DNA of 64,000 bases from Linanthus parryae (taxonomy: Eukaryota; Streptophyta; Magnoliopsida; Ericales; Polemoniaceae): positions 53,940,616 through 54,004,615 of the forward strand of contig JALGPY010000009.1 in assembly GCA_023055425.1 (NCBI GenBank), read 5' to 3'. Positions 44,237 through 55,123 of this stretch are shown in pieces; position 1 is the stretch's first letter, and each line of letters begins with the position of its first letter. A program made the position numbers and the translations under genes. Below the pieces are notes generated by a model, which worked only from the letters and a program-made list of their open reading frames with translations, ran no database searches and was not told the origin of the DNA.

Positions 44237-44464
44237 GATGTGACTAGAGAGAAAGAAGATGGTAGAGAAGGGAGGCTAGCGATCATGGTGTTTCATGAGG
44301 GATTGGGTTAAGGAAGCCCGTCATGGGCTTAGACTTGAAATTCAAGCCTGATGGAACATATGAATTGGGCTTCGATTATGTAATTTTACTCCAAGCCCGG
44401 TCCGAGCTCTCTATTACATTCAAGCACAACCGAGAAAATGAAAAATAATATGCATATTTACTTA
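44237..44464. other. Flank of the S2P pseudogene
   Basis: Short AT-rich stretch upstream of the pseudogene; nothing recognised. Confidence 0.5.
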
Positions 44465-44958
44465 AGGGTAATGGACACTAAACTTACCTGCAAAATGCGT
44501 TTTGAGACACAAAACTCTCATGCAGTTTCAATTTCCATTACAACCATCTGCAATATACACTAGTGGGACATACAACCAACTGCAGTTTCAGTTTCCCACT
44601 ACATCCCCTACAATATATATATGGGACATTTGACCCCAAATTGATAACGGGATCCGAATTCTAACGCAAATCATCACATTTTATTCACGTGCTAGCTCTA
44701 TAGATGAAGAAAAAACAACTTCAAAGACCACTACGTGATTTTGCAGATGATGAATTTTCGTTAGAAATTTGACCCAGTACAATTTGGAATTAAGTGTCCC
44801 ACAGATGTATATTGCAGGGAGGTTTTGGGAAATTGAGGCTACAGGGGATTATGTGTCTCACGAGTGTACATTGCAGGGGGTTGTAGTAGGAAATTGAAAG
44901 TGCATGAAATTGTGTGTCTCAAAACGCATTTTGCAGGTAGGTTAGTGTCAATTACCCT
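44465..44958. mobile_element. 494-bp foldback MITE
   Basis: Starts AGGGTAATGGACACTAAAC and ends with the inverse of AGGGTAATTGACACTAACC. The arms continue for over 150 bp (CTGCAAAATGCGTTTTGAGA in both). Inside each arm a sub-unit recurs (GCAGTTTCAATTTCC, then CTGCAATATACAC). TACTTA occurs just outside both ends and may be part of the target duplication. No ORF. Confidence 0.8.
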
Positions 44959-45584
44959 ATACTTAATTATATAAGTACACTCTATAAATTACACGTTTAA
45001 TGTCATGTATCAAATACAAAATGGAGAAGTACAATGCATTTTCGTACTCAATGAAGATTTTACAGCGGAAGACGGTATAAAATAACAAATCATTTTACTA
45101 CGTTTCCCATAACCGACTCTTTCCATATTCAAATGATTTTTTAAGGGTGGATGATGAAATACCGTTTTTTATTGAGCAAATTTCGATAATTTATGTCTAC
45201 AATTGGGCTCGTTTATAATTTTATAATGTTGGGGAATGTATTAGTATTTGTCTAATCATTCCGGGCCGCTGTGAAACTTTGAAGAACTTGATTTCACATA
45301 TTAATATATCCTAATTTCCATTTTTTTAATTCGTAATTCTCCCCTTTATTAACTTTCCTAATCAACTCTTAATTTTACTAAATATTATCTACCAGGGAAA
45401 ATCCTAACCTCTTACGCCCATGTATGTCTCTCTCTCTCACACACATGTAAACACACTCCATCCCACCTCCACCGCGTCTCTCTTCCTCATCGTACAAACC
45501 CCAAAAGAAAACTCGTATTCCTTCCATGCATACATACGTACCTTCCCTATCGTTTCTCACCATATGTTTCTCTCTCTAACAGAT
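44959..45584. other. No feature recognised
   Basis: AT-rich, then a pyrimidine-rich stretch with TCTCTCTCTC (45427-45590) next to the start of LTR C. Short frames here are composition artefacts. Confidence 0.5.
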
Positions 45585-47534
45585 CTCCCATTTAAGAGTT
45601 ATATGTGAGCTGATATTGGACTGTTTTAGAATGAGTTATCATAATTCTGAGCATGTTTTATCCGACAAAAACCTGCATGTTCTAAAAAAAGAGGAAGTTG
45701 TGCTTAATTGCGAAATCCGTTCATGCATAATTTGACGTTATTTTGTAAATATAATCGCTTAGTATGGTTATTCGTGTTGTCTTGACAGGAACGGATGCTT
45801 AGTGGTTGACTAGAGGTGTGAAACGAACTTCGGAAACAAATAAACGCTCAAGCGGATAAAAGAGAAGCAAAGTTGGAGAAGCTAGAATGACCAGTCTTCA
45901 CTCTTTTGAAGACATCTTGAATTCTACAAGGAATTTTGGAGTGATACTGGTGGCAAATGAAAGTAGACTTCAAGAGGTTCCCAGTGACAGGTCACGGAAC
46001 CAAAACAGAGTCTATATGAAAACGATATGGCCATGCGAAGTTGAAGCAGTTGCTGCCTGCGTGGCTGGCAATAGCCACGCATGCAGAGAGCAGAAATGTC
46101 ATTTTTTTGCCACTGTCTGTGTGGCTGGCGGTAGCTACGCAGACCGAGAGTCACGAGCTGATTTTTGACATTGGTTGTTGTTTGCGTGGTTGTCTGCGTG
46201 GCTGGAAGTAGCCACGCAGGCAGAGAGTTCGAGACCACTTTTTTGGCTAAGTATGGACGAGGTTGGCTGCTATCTGCATGGCTGGCTGTAACCACGTAGC
46301 AGCCACGCAGCCCGAGAGGAAGAAGAGAGAAAAACAAGGCTAGAAGACCCCTGTATGTGTGGCTGGTTGCAACCACGCAGCAGCCATGCAGGCAGGGGAG
46401 AGAGAGAGACTTTTTGGAAGCTGACAGGGCCACTGTCTGCGTGGCTGGCAGTAGCCACACAGGTAGCCACGCAGGAAGTGGGAAATTTTGGGGCGGGTTG
46501 GCTAGTGGCAGTTTCGTGAATTCAGACAGTTTTTCTGGAAACTTCTCAGCACTATATTTTTTTAAGGGACATCTCAGCACTGTATAAAGGAACGTCCAGA
46601 GCTCGTTTTTGACACAGAATACACCAAAGGAGAAGTCTACGCATACTCATAGAGCACGGAAGCGCGAATCTAGAAAGACACTCGTTTGTTCTCAATTCTC
46701 TCTTTATTTCAAAACATCATTATTTGATTGTTTAAGCTAGTAGCTAAAATTTTAACCTAGGTTTTCGGTGAACCTAGGGTTGCTATCCAGTATTAAGTTC
46801 TAATTTGTTTATGGATTCATGATCTCCGGATCCTAATATCAGCAGTTTTATTTGTTATTCTAGCTTTGATTTTACTATTTATGCATGATCGGAGTAGCGA
46901 ACCAGAATTGCTACAGACACATCCCGGCATACGAAAAGTGACTGGTTAGGGTTAGGAAGAGAAGACAGAATTTAGTACCTTACCCTGATTGACCAAACAT
47001 AGAAGGGAAGATAGGACTAGCCTGAGCATCTAAACAATTGTGAACGGTTTTGACCGAGGCCTTTAGGACAGGTTAGAAACCCTAACAGCCTTAGAACGAG
47101 ACTGTAGATTTAGGTAGCTTAACAGGAGCCGAAAATCTGAAGAATTATGACTACGTGTAGCAACTGAAAAGCTACTACACTACTGGTACGTGGCACAAAT
47201 AATCTGAATGCTTTATAATTTCATAACCAAAAGAAAGATAAACTGCAGAAACCCTAGGGGATCGTGGAATCTAGTATCTCAAACCCTAGATTTACAACAC
47301 TCTAGATTATTATTAAATTCTCACAAAAAAGTTTTACTTTTTCGTTATTTACTTTCATTACTTAGTTCGTAATCATAAACTCTCAAAATATTCTTCCTTT
47401 TTACGCTCTGTTCTTTGAAACTGATTACTTGAGAAACCTAAAAAAAATCCTCGTGGGATTTCGATAATCGGAGTGGAAAATACTATTTATACTACTTGAT
47501 TCGTATACTTGCGAAAAACACGCTAAATTGCGCA
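45585..47534 (+). repeat. 5' LTR of element C (Athila-like)
   Basis: About 1.95 kb. Its central parts align with LTR A/B read on the minus strand: AATATAATCGCTTAGTATGG, GTTGTCTTGACAGGAACGGATGC, GAAACGAACTTCGGAAAC, GAGAAGCAAAGTTGGAGAAGC. The left end is worn (no clear TGATAAC), near TTAAGAGTTATATG. The right end is GCGCA before AGTTTTTGGGG. It carries its own palindrome array at 46059-46461. Confidence 0.75.
46059..46461. repeat. GTGGCT/AGCCAC inverted-repeat array in LTR C
   Basis: Six 22-bp units of the form GCGTGGCT-n6-AGCCACGC: 46059-46080, 46119-46140, 46196-46217, 46276-46297, 46358-46379 and 46440-46461. Spacing is about 77-82 bp. Most are followed by CAG and a GAGAG purine tract. Extra half sites (AGCCACGCAG) follow units 4 to 6. 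The individual bases vary, but changes on one side are often matched on the other (GGTTGCAACC in unit 5). Confidence 0.92.
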
Positions 47535-47543
47535 TGAAGTTTT

Positions 47544-47561
47544 TGGGGTCGTTGCCAGAGA
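47544..47561 (+). other. Worn tRNA-Asp primer binding site, element C
   Basis: TGGGGTCGTTGCCAGAGA aligns with TGGCGCCGTTGCCGGGGA with four mismatches, 9 bp after the LTR end. Confidence 0.7.
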
Positions 47562-47708
47562 CTTTTAGCGGTTTATTTAGTATTCAAAATTAATTTGCAG
47601 AGTATTTTTCTTTTATTTTAATTTTTCTTTTATCTCACTGCTCTTGAGATCTTTGTTTTTCAGGAAAAACTTCTCAAAGACTACAGACGCAGACACCACG
47701 AAAGAAGG

Positions 47709-48235
47709 ATGGCAGATTTACCAGCAGATCCAGAGGCATATACTCCAGCTCAGATGGCTTGGTACATCGAGGAGTTGATCGCAGTAGGCTTTGCTACCCG
47801 GAACAACCATAGGAAATACAACAGATCTGGAAAAGCCTTGGTGGAGAACTTTGAAGTCCCTTCAGGAGGACATGAGCCAGCAATTGTAGTGCCAGAAATC
47901 ACTACTGAGCACTGCGATTTAAAACCCTCCACCATCCAGACTGTTCAGAATCTCTATTTGTTCCATGGCAGAGCCGACGAAGACCCGAATGACTTTATCG
48001 GGAAGTTCGAAGATTACTGCAACAAGGTCCGGTACAAGGGAGTTGATGTAGTGGCACTCAAGTTGATCATGCTCCCATACTGCCTGTACGGAACAACCAA
48101 GGAGTGGCTCGAATTCGAGATCCCAGATCCATCACTACATGGCAGAGGTGTGTTGCAGATTTTCTGGAAAAATTCTACCCCGCCTTTCGCTAATCCAACT
48201 GCAGGGCGAGATTTTATCATTCAAACTGAAAGTGG
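47709..48235 (+). pseudogene. Truncated Athila-like gag, element C
   Basis: ATG at 47709 opens MADLPADPEAYTPAQMAWYI and the gag core NDFIGKFEDYCNKVRYKGVD, LIMLPYCLYGTTKEWLEF. The usual continuation ITTWQRCVADFLEKFYP is present, but one base out of frame from about 48120, with a second shift before LIQLQGEILSFK. The gag stops abruptly at 48235, where S2P pseudogene sequence begins. About 175 codons of gag remain. It is distinct in sequence from gag A but plainly related (compare EDPHAFIGKF with EDPNDFIGKF). Confidence 0.8.
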
Positions 48236-48571
48236 AAATAACACCAGTTGAAACAACAAGAACCCTATCAACAATTAATATTTTCTTTTTTAGTAAATTC
48301 ACATTATCAACAGGGATATCACTGTCAGGATCATTATCAGGAAACCCCCACAAACCCACCCCGAAGAAATGCTCTACAATTGGACGAATTTACTTACATG
48401 TATGCCCTGAAGATAAGATGCCGAAAAATGAACACTTTCATGAACAACAATGAGCCGTCAAAACTGTAATTGCCTCTGTTTTGGCCAAACAAAAAATGGG
48501 TTTTCGGAGGTGAAGTGAGATGCGATGGGGAGAGTGAGCATGATATTGGAGAAGATAGAGATTTGGGGATG
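48236..48571 (-). pseudogene. Site-2 protease pseudogene, copy 2 (fragment)
   Basis: Matches 43885-44195 in the same orientation and has the same internal deletion after VSKF. Minus-strand pieces: VVHESVHFSASYLQGIHVSK (HExxH kept, inner Gly changed to Val), RAFLRGGFVG, then GFPDNDPDSDIPVDNVNLLK and VDRVLVVSTGVI. Several frameshifts. The copy is cut on its low side by gag C and on its high side by the long LTR at 48572. Confidence 0.8.
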
Positions 48572-51005
48572 TGAGTAACACCCCCAAAATGACCAAGCCG
48601 GAAGCCTGAGTGTGTCACTCCGTACCCGAGAAGAAGTCGGATACAAGGACGTTTAAAATTAGATCCAATCAAACTCAATTAAAGGTCTTAAAGTAATACT
48701 TCCTTAAAATTCACATCGTTGTGCCTCAAACACAGGCATAAACCAAACTAAAATTCAATGGTAACTAAAAGATATCCTATTTATTAAATATGAAAGTTTC
48801 TGGAATAAAGTGATGGATCGCGCTCCCGTTAAGTCAAGTTCCCATCTAAACCTGTGTTGAAGAAAACAGAAAGAGAACACCACAGTTTCCAACATCAGCA
48901 ATAAATACTAGCAAGCAAACACCCACGCATGTAAAATGATGATGAGGCAATTTGTAAAACAGTATGCAATTCGTCATGTAGTTGTTTGTCTTAAACACAT
49001 CGGAAGTAAAAGCTTGAAACTAATAAGAAAACAATATAGATTCCAATTTCATTGTATTCTCCTAATGTCATACTCATTGTCTAAATTAGGGAAATGTAAA
49101 ATCACATATTCTTCAATTTTCTATTAATAAACATCAAGTACAAAATCACAATGCTAATTTGTTGATACGGGGGGAACCAACCATCTCGCAAGCATCCAGG
49201 ACCTTAAGTGTCAACACCCCTTTCAGACTCTTGCGGCCAGAAGAGTGAGTATAAGGAGCTATTCGGGGCATTGCAACTGGATTAAATAAAACAAATTGGA
49301 CGAGTGACCGTAGTCAACACGACCAAGCCAAAAGTAACCATGTTACAACCCCGCACAACTCTTCCACTTTACGTTATCATCAATTATTAGATTCTTGATA
49401 TATTTTCAAGGAATGTTTAAACAAGTGGAGTCAAAGGTTCAAATAGCACATCATGCACACAACACACTTCATTTTGAGACAAGTAGAAAGAAATCATTTG
49501 ACACGAAGGGCGATAGGAACACTAGGCCTGACATGTTTACTAAACTCAAATACAAGTAGCTACTGCGACTTAGTCGTGGTATTCGACGTATCCCTTGTCT
49601 GATAACTCGTCGCCGTTAACAATATTCTAATCAAACACAATTCCACATAACGATCAATCGTGCTACTCTACATGCCATGCAATGATTGTCGGCCACGGTC
49701 CTAGCACCCCATGTTAATTCCACCTAGAACGTCGTTTTAACCCTCACACTACATTCTCAAAAGCTAATTCATTTTAGCATACTAGAACGCTATTTTATTT
49801 TACATAAAAAGACTATTTAATTAAAGTAATAATATATAATAACATTACATATTTCTTCAAAATTCTCTAACGATAAACTACCGCTTGGCGAAATGATCGA
49901 ACGAGACACAATACTCCAAAAGTTTTGCTAAACAACACACCCAGTTAAGTGCTTATTGCGATACAATGCCTTAGTGGCAAAGCAGTTTATTTTTGTGAAA
50001 AGCTAATACTTTACTGTGAAACTTTTAACCCAGAAAGTGAAAGGGCAGTTAAAATTCGTGAAAAGCCCTAGAACACCAAATTATGCTTCTAACGGTCTCG
50101 TTCTCGACTCCAATTCAATTACTCGGCGATTACAACTCGCCTTAGAAACCCAATACACAAAACAAGTGATAGTTTATAGTTAATCCAATTGTTTCGGCTT
50201 GATTTTACCACCTAAATAAACTAGGGTTTATGGGTAATCATGAACGAGGATGAATCAGGTGATTCAAGACAATGATTAACTACGCAAAACAAAGTGAATA
50301 ACATTATGAAATTCGAATAATGATTTGATACTTATGTGAAAAGTGAGGGAATTGAGAGATTGAGCGGAGGAGATGGAGGCGGAGAAAACCCAACTGGGTT
50401 CTTGGGGGCCGAAGGGCTGCTGGAAATCAAAGAGGTCATAATGACCAATATAAGAAGTCAACGTAGGAGAAGAGAATTGGACAAAGAAGAGATGCGAAGA
50501 ATCTGAAAAAAGAAGAAGAGAGCTGACCTGGAGGTGGCGGTGGTGGCTGGTCACGCAGCTGTTGCTGCTGTGTCGCTGCTCCTATTTCTCTCGGACATAG
50601 AACAGGCCACACGAGAGAGAGAGAGGGATGATGGGGCTGGAGGCTCAGTATTGCAGAGATAACGAAAGAGAGATGCGATGGTTGAATGCAGTGAGAGAGA
50701 GAGAGAAACGGCGATTTGTCGGGTGTTGGAGAAAAAAATCGACGAGAAACCGATTGACAGGAGGAGTGAATTGGGTTTATATGAAGGAGAAGATCATTCT
50801 ACCGTGAATGAGTAGAAGTTTACAACATTCAGTTGTAAAAGATACTTATACACCTCTAGTTTATGTTAAAGACACTTATTACCCCCTAGTTTAGGTTAAA
50901 GACACTAATCAATTTAGGTAAAAGTCACAAAACCCCCAAGACTATAATAACAATGAAAATAAAAACCCAAAAAGTTATACTGGAGTCATAAAAACACATG
51001 TATCC
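48572..51005 (-). repeat. Long 3' LTR of a Tekay-like chromovirus (H)
   Basis: On the minus strand the end is ...GGGGGTGTTACTCA at 48572 and the start lies just after the polypurine tract at 51025-51037, giving about 2.4 kb. Exact start uncertain. The inside is non-coding, with a ggggg near 49170, GAGAGAGAG near 50615 and 50695, and the motif pair ACCTTAAGTGT / AACACCCC (49200-49220) shared with LTR G. Confidence 0.6.
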
Positions 51006-51024
51006 ACAAAACGGGGTATTTCGT

Positions 51025-51037
51025 CTTTCCCCCCTTA
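51025..51037 (-). other. Polypurine tract of the chromovirus
   Basis: Minus reading TTAAGGGGGGAAAG, between the pol stop at 51232 and the LTR; it would prime plus-strand DNA synthesis. Confidence 0.65.
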
Positions 51038-51231
51038 AAGAGACCTTCGTCGTCGAAGATTAAATCAAATTCTCAACACTAAGGTATGAGTCTCCCCTCA
51101 AGGTATAACTACTAAATGCAAACTTAAAGTCATGTATGGTATGCAATATACTATAAGGAGTACTTATAAAGACGTATTAAAAATCAAAGGATTAAATCCT
51201 CTCCCCCTTAGAGGAGTGACGTCCTTGGAAC

Positions 51232-51474
51232 TCAAAATACCTCGTCAAAAAGGTGCGGATACTTCTTCCTCATCTCATCCTCCGCTTCCCATGCTGCCTC
51301 TTCTATGAGGTGGTTAGTCCACCAGACCTTTACAAGCGTAACACCCTTGTTACGTGTGTCTCTGGTCTTCGTATCTAGAACCTTAACATGAAGCTCCTCA
51401 AAACTCAACGAAGGGTTTAATTCTATTGTTTCGGGATCCAAAACATGAGATGGGTATAGGACACTCTTCTTGAG
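51232..51474 (-). pseudogene. Chromodomain tail of Tekay-like integrase/pol
   Basis: Minus frame LKKSVLYPSHVLDPETIELN, then FEELHVKVLDTKTRDTRNKG, VTLVKVWWTNHLIEEAAWEA and EDEMRKKYPHLFDEVF with stop at 51232. This matches the C-terminal chromodomain of Ty3/gypsy Tekay (Del) pol proteins: VKV W ... EEA WE E MR YPHLF. The domain steers integration to heterochromatin. Everything upstream (integrase core, RT) is absent or unrecognisable, so only the last 80 residues remain. Confidence 0.85.
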
Positions 51475-52767
51475 TTTTATGTGTTAACTTCTTTCCTCGG
51501 GATAAAGTCGTACGTGATCACATGATTAGGTGGTGTATCTATGGGGAAGGGATCGTAGATGATTGTTCCAACACAACTTCTTCAACAATTGACGATTTTG
51601 TGAGTGAATATGGTGATCATGGTAATTTAAAATACATCCTAGTCCAACAAGTCTGCCGTTCTCGCTTGTCGATTTTTCTTGGTACAACAGTTGTGGTGTG
51701 ACTTACTAGTCGCGATTCCGTCATTATCGTCGTTGATCATTTTCTATGCTATCATGGAGGACTACGAAGATGCAACAATGTCACATATATCACACATTCC
51801 AGATTAGCAACTTGGATCATTATTGACCATTGACAACCAACTTTCAAAGGAGAGTTTTGCTCGGAGGAATTTATTCTCATAGCAGGTCTCAAATAAATCT
51901 TAGTGTTCTCCACATTGGAGTAACCTCTTAGACCAAAACGGAAACCACAATAATCAGCTTCAGAGTCAAGATTAGTTAACATATCTATTCGTTCAAGTGT
52001 TCCAAGTATAAGACAACAACGTCAAAACAAGAAGAAATTCACATGCAAATGAGTCTCTTAGTTTTTTGTGCTAGCCACCGATTCACGGTCATGAGCGACA
52101 TATATAAAGCATGTATTCCCTTCCCACTTCTTAACAATTGAAATCAGTCTCTTACACATGAAATATGGATCTACTAACCAATTATCACGGTACATGTACT
52201 TCAGATATGGCCCCCTCGAAGTTCATTCAATGGAATACAATACTCACTTGATATCTCTAAAAAAATGCATATCACAAGAGAATTGAGCACTCACTAGGTC
52301 CTATGGATTATGTAGTATGTTCACTATTCTTGGTCTGTCAGAGTCTCTCACTCATTTACCATGCAATCGCAAAAGTCAGTCAAACCCTCAATTTCGAATC
52401 ATGAGTTCACGACCCACACATGGTGATCCCTGGTAGCCTAGTTGGATGAGGGTTTATCCATCTAAGATACGAACGATTATCATTATTTGTTCGCTCCAAA
52501 AGTCCATTCCACGGTCCACAAGTTTTGATGGCGTCAGGTAAGATGTCGTAGGAAGAATTGGCGTAAACCTCAATTCAATTTGATTTAGAACTCCAAGCAA
52601 TCCAAAATAAAACTCAACAAGTACCTCAGAGGTGAATAACCATCTCATTGGCCAATCAGTGGTTTAGTGACAAGGCTCCAATCATGCACATAAAATGCCA
52701 ATATATGCTAACGACCCCAAACGTGAGACTATAACATAATAAGTTAGACTACACACAAAAATAGTCT
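51475..52767. other. Unassigned sequence upstream of the chromodomain
   Basis: Where integrase should be, I find no recognisable motif on either strand; short frames (51752-51982, 52454-52648) resemble nothing known. Either heavily decayed pol or foreign sequence. Confidence 0.45.
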
Positions 52768-53735
52768 GATTGTGACACGATTTCTTACGTGTATACGCAA
52801 GTGCACGGTCGAAGTAATAAAGATGAGTATTAAGCTCAGGTTGTCGAACCCACATGGACAGTCTTGAGATTATTTAGGTAAACGATTAATTTAAATTCAA
52901 ATTAACCGATAAGAAGTGTTTGATTTGAAGTTTCGTCACCCACAAACAAGTGACTTAAAGTAAATGACAAACTACGCTACTCTTTTTATATAATTTTTAA
53001 GGTAAAAGGAAGAAAGGTTTGATTGATACGATTATGGAGAGAACTAGGCAATTTATGATCCCTATGGCACTTAGCAGTTTCCGGATTACGCTTAAAACAC
53101 TCTAGTGATGTTTAGTTATACCGGGCTACACTCATCATGTTCTTCTGTCGATCTCACATGAATTTGCGTAATCGATTGACTTCGGGTCCTCTCGGTCCAC
53201 CGTCGTCTACCGTTACGTTCTAGTTGGTTTGTTAGGCTCGCTCATCGGGTCCTGTCGGTCCACCGTTTTCACTAAGTCCTACCGATACAAACCGAAACAA
53301 CCCACACACGGTTATTAAAGCTCTCTTCTCCTCTCGGTCTCAGAGGACTGCAAGAATACTTCCTAGGTTCTTCAACACGTCTCTAATAGCTCACTATCGT
53401 GCAACTATATCAACAACTAGCATACTACGGGTGATCAAGCCAAGAATACTAAAGATTAAAGCACAAGAACAAGAAAGCTAACAAGAACATCAACTAGAAT
53501 TAAGTTTTCAAAACATGAATCAAGTCTTCAATCCGGAAAAAGCTAATCAAACCCTAGTTCTTCATCAATTGCCTAGCTTAAAGTGTTTATCTAGACATAT
53601 AATTGTTTAGCTAATCAAACCCTAGTTCTTCATCACGAGGTGCAGGCACATTAGTTAAGAGGTAGAATTTTTCTCTCTCAAAAACTCTCTGTAGGGTTTG
53701 CACGAGGAAGAAATGCGAAGGCCGGTGGTGCAAAG

Positions 53736-55088
53736 ATGGATGGTGATGTTGCGGACTGGATCTCGAAAATCACTCTTTTTGATGAGGAGAGAGCACCGAT
53801 CATAATAGACGAAGGGATTTGTAGCAAGGTGAAAGAAGACTGGAAGCTATGCCTTATTGGCAAGTTCGTGGGGGAGGCAAAGATCGATATTCAGAATATG
53901 AAGGAACTCTTCAGAAGATTGTGGTGCCCAGAGGATGATCTGAAGATTATGGAAGATGGTGGAAATTGAATCATATTTCGGTTTGGGAACAAACACTCTA
54001 TGGACAAAGCTCTCTATGGCGGTCCATGGAGTTTTGATGACCAACTCTTACTCCTCAAAGAGTGGGACATCAATGGTGATAACCGATCTACCCATTTTAA
54101 CGATATGTGGGTATGGATTCAAATCAAAGGGCTTCCACTCCATTTGATCCATGAGTATATTGGTAGTATCATTGCTGCATCTATTGGAGAAGTGGAAAGA
54201 GTTACGATTCACATTGAAGGTGAAGAAAAGGACCGATGTATCAGGGCTCGTATAAGGATGAAAACTTATCAAGCCCTACGAAGAAGAGCTTTTGTGAAAA
54301 CTGTGGATGGCGAACAGTATTGGACAAACATCATATATGAACGCATTCCCTGCGTTTGTGTGTGGTGTGGAAGAGTTGATCACAAAGCTAGTCACTGTGA
54401 GAAAAGAGAAGCCATGATCAAGGGTGATAAGCAGCCGGAGTTCGGCCAATGGATGCTGGGGAAAGCTGCTGGAAAACGCAAAGTGGCTTCTGGAGAGGGC
54501 AAAGATGGAAAGCGAAAGCTGAATGGAGGGCAAAACCGTCATTCTCCAAGTGAGAAAGATTTTGGAATTCATTTGGATAAAGGAAAATCAAAAGTCCCTG
54601 ATAAGTCCAAATCCTTTAAATGGAATCCAAAATCAATCCCAAATCCCATAATATCGAGGGAGACGACAAATCCGAATAATTGGCCAGTCAAAAACTTCCC
54701 AATAGTTGAGTTTGTTCCGCCCCCGACAGACAAACCAAACTTTGACATGGTCAACTTGAGTCGGGAAGCAGTACCGAAAGGGGTCACTTTTGGCGCAACT
54801 TCCAACCCCAAGCGGAAGAAAGTCAACTTGAAAGAAAGGGCTAGAAGCCGGGGGAAGGAGAATATCGACAGTAACGGTACGGCTCCGAAGAGAAAGCCGC
54901 TAGGTCAATTAGTTTTCACAAATATTGATGATGGCTTACTGGACGGAGGAGGGAAAAGAAGCTGCAACCAAGCAATTGTTTGTACTTCAGAAGTGCAAGC
55001 TGAAGGAGCAGTTGAGGAAACAGGAAGTGGCTATAACGTAGCAGAGGAAGATATGTCATGTGACCTCAATCAACCACCAATTAATTAA
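53736..55088 (+). pseudogene. LINE ORF1: DUF4283 plus CCHC zinc knuckle
   Basis: 450 codons in one frame with a single TGA at 53967-53969. It starts MDGDVADWISKITLFDEERA. The DUF4283 domain spans about residues 25-190 (EDWKLCLIGKFVGEAKID; GGPWSFDDQLLLLKEWDING). The knuckle CVWCGRVDHKASHC fits CX2CX4HX4C. The C-terminal half is basic and disordered. ORF1 proteins bind the LINE RNA to form the particle that carries it to the nucleus. Removing the one stop would give a typical-length ORF1, so inactivation here is slight compared with ORF2. Confidence 0.88.
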
Positions 55089-55123
55089 GAGGCGGGGCTT
55101 GCTAGGCAGCCCTGCCTAGAACA

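Noticed and set aside
46059..46461. CRISPR-like appearance of six spaced palindromic repeats
   Set aside because: Spacer sequences are related to each other, repeats are imperfect, and the array lies inside an LTR.
45924..46580. 218-codon minus-strand frame in LTR C
   Set aside because: Arises from the repeated CGTGGCTGGCAGTAGCC units; it has no domain and lies wholly in LTR sequence.
48139..48469. Plus-strand frames across the gag C / protease border
   Set aside because: They mix frameshifted gag with the complementary strand of the protease relic.
54000..55088. Independent gene for a zinc-knuckle protein
   Set aside because: It is in the same frame as 53736-53969 across one TGA and is followed by LINE ORF2, so it is the rest of LINE ORF1.
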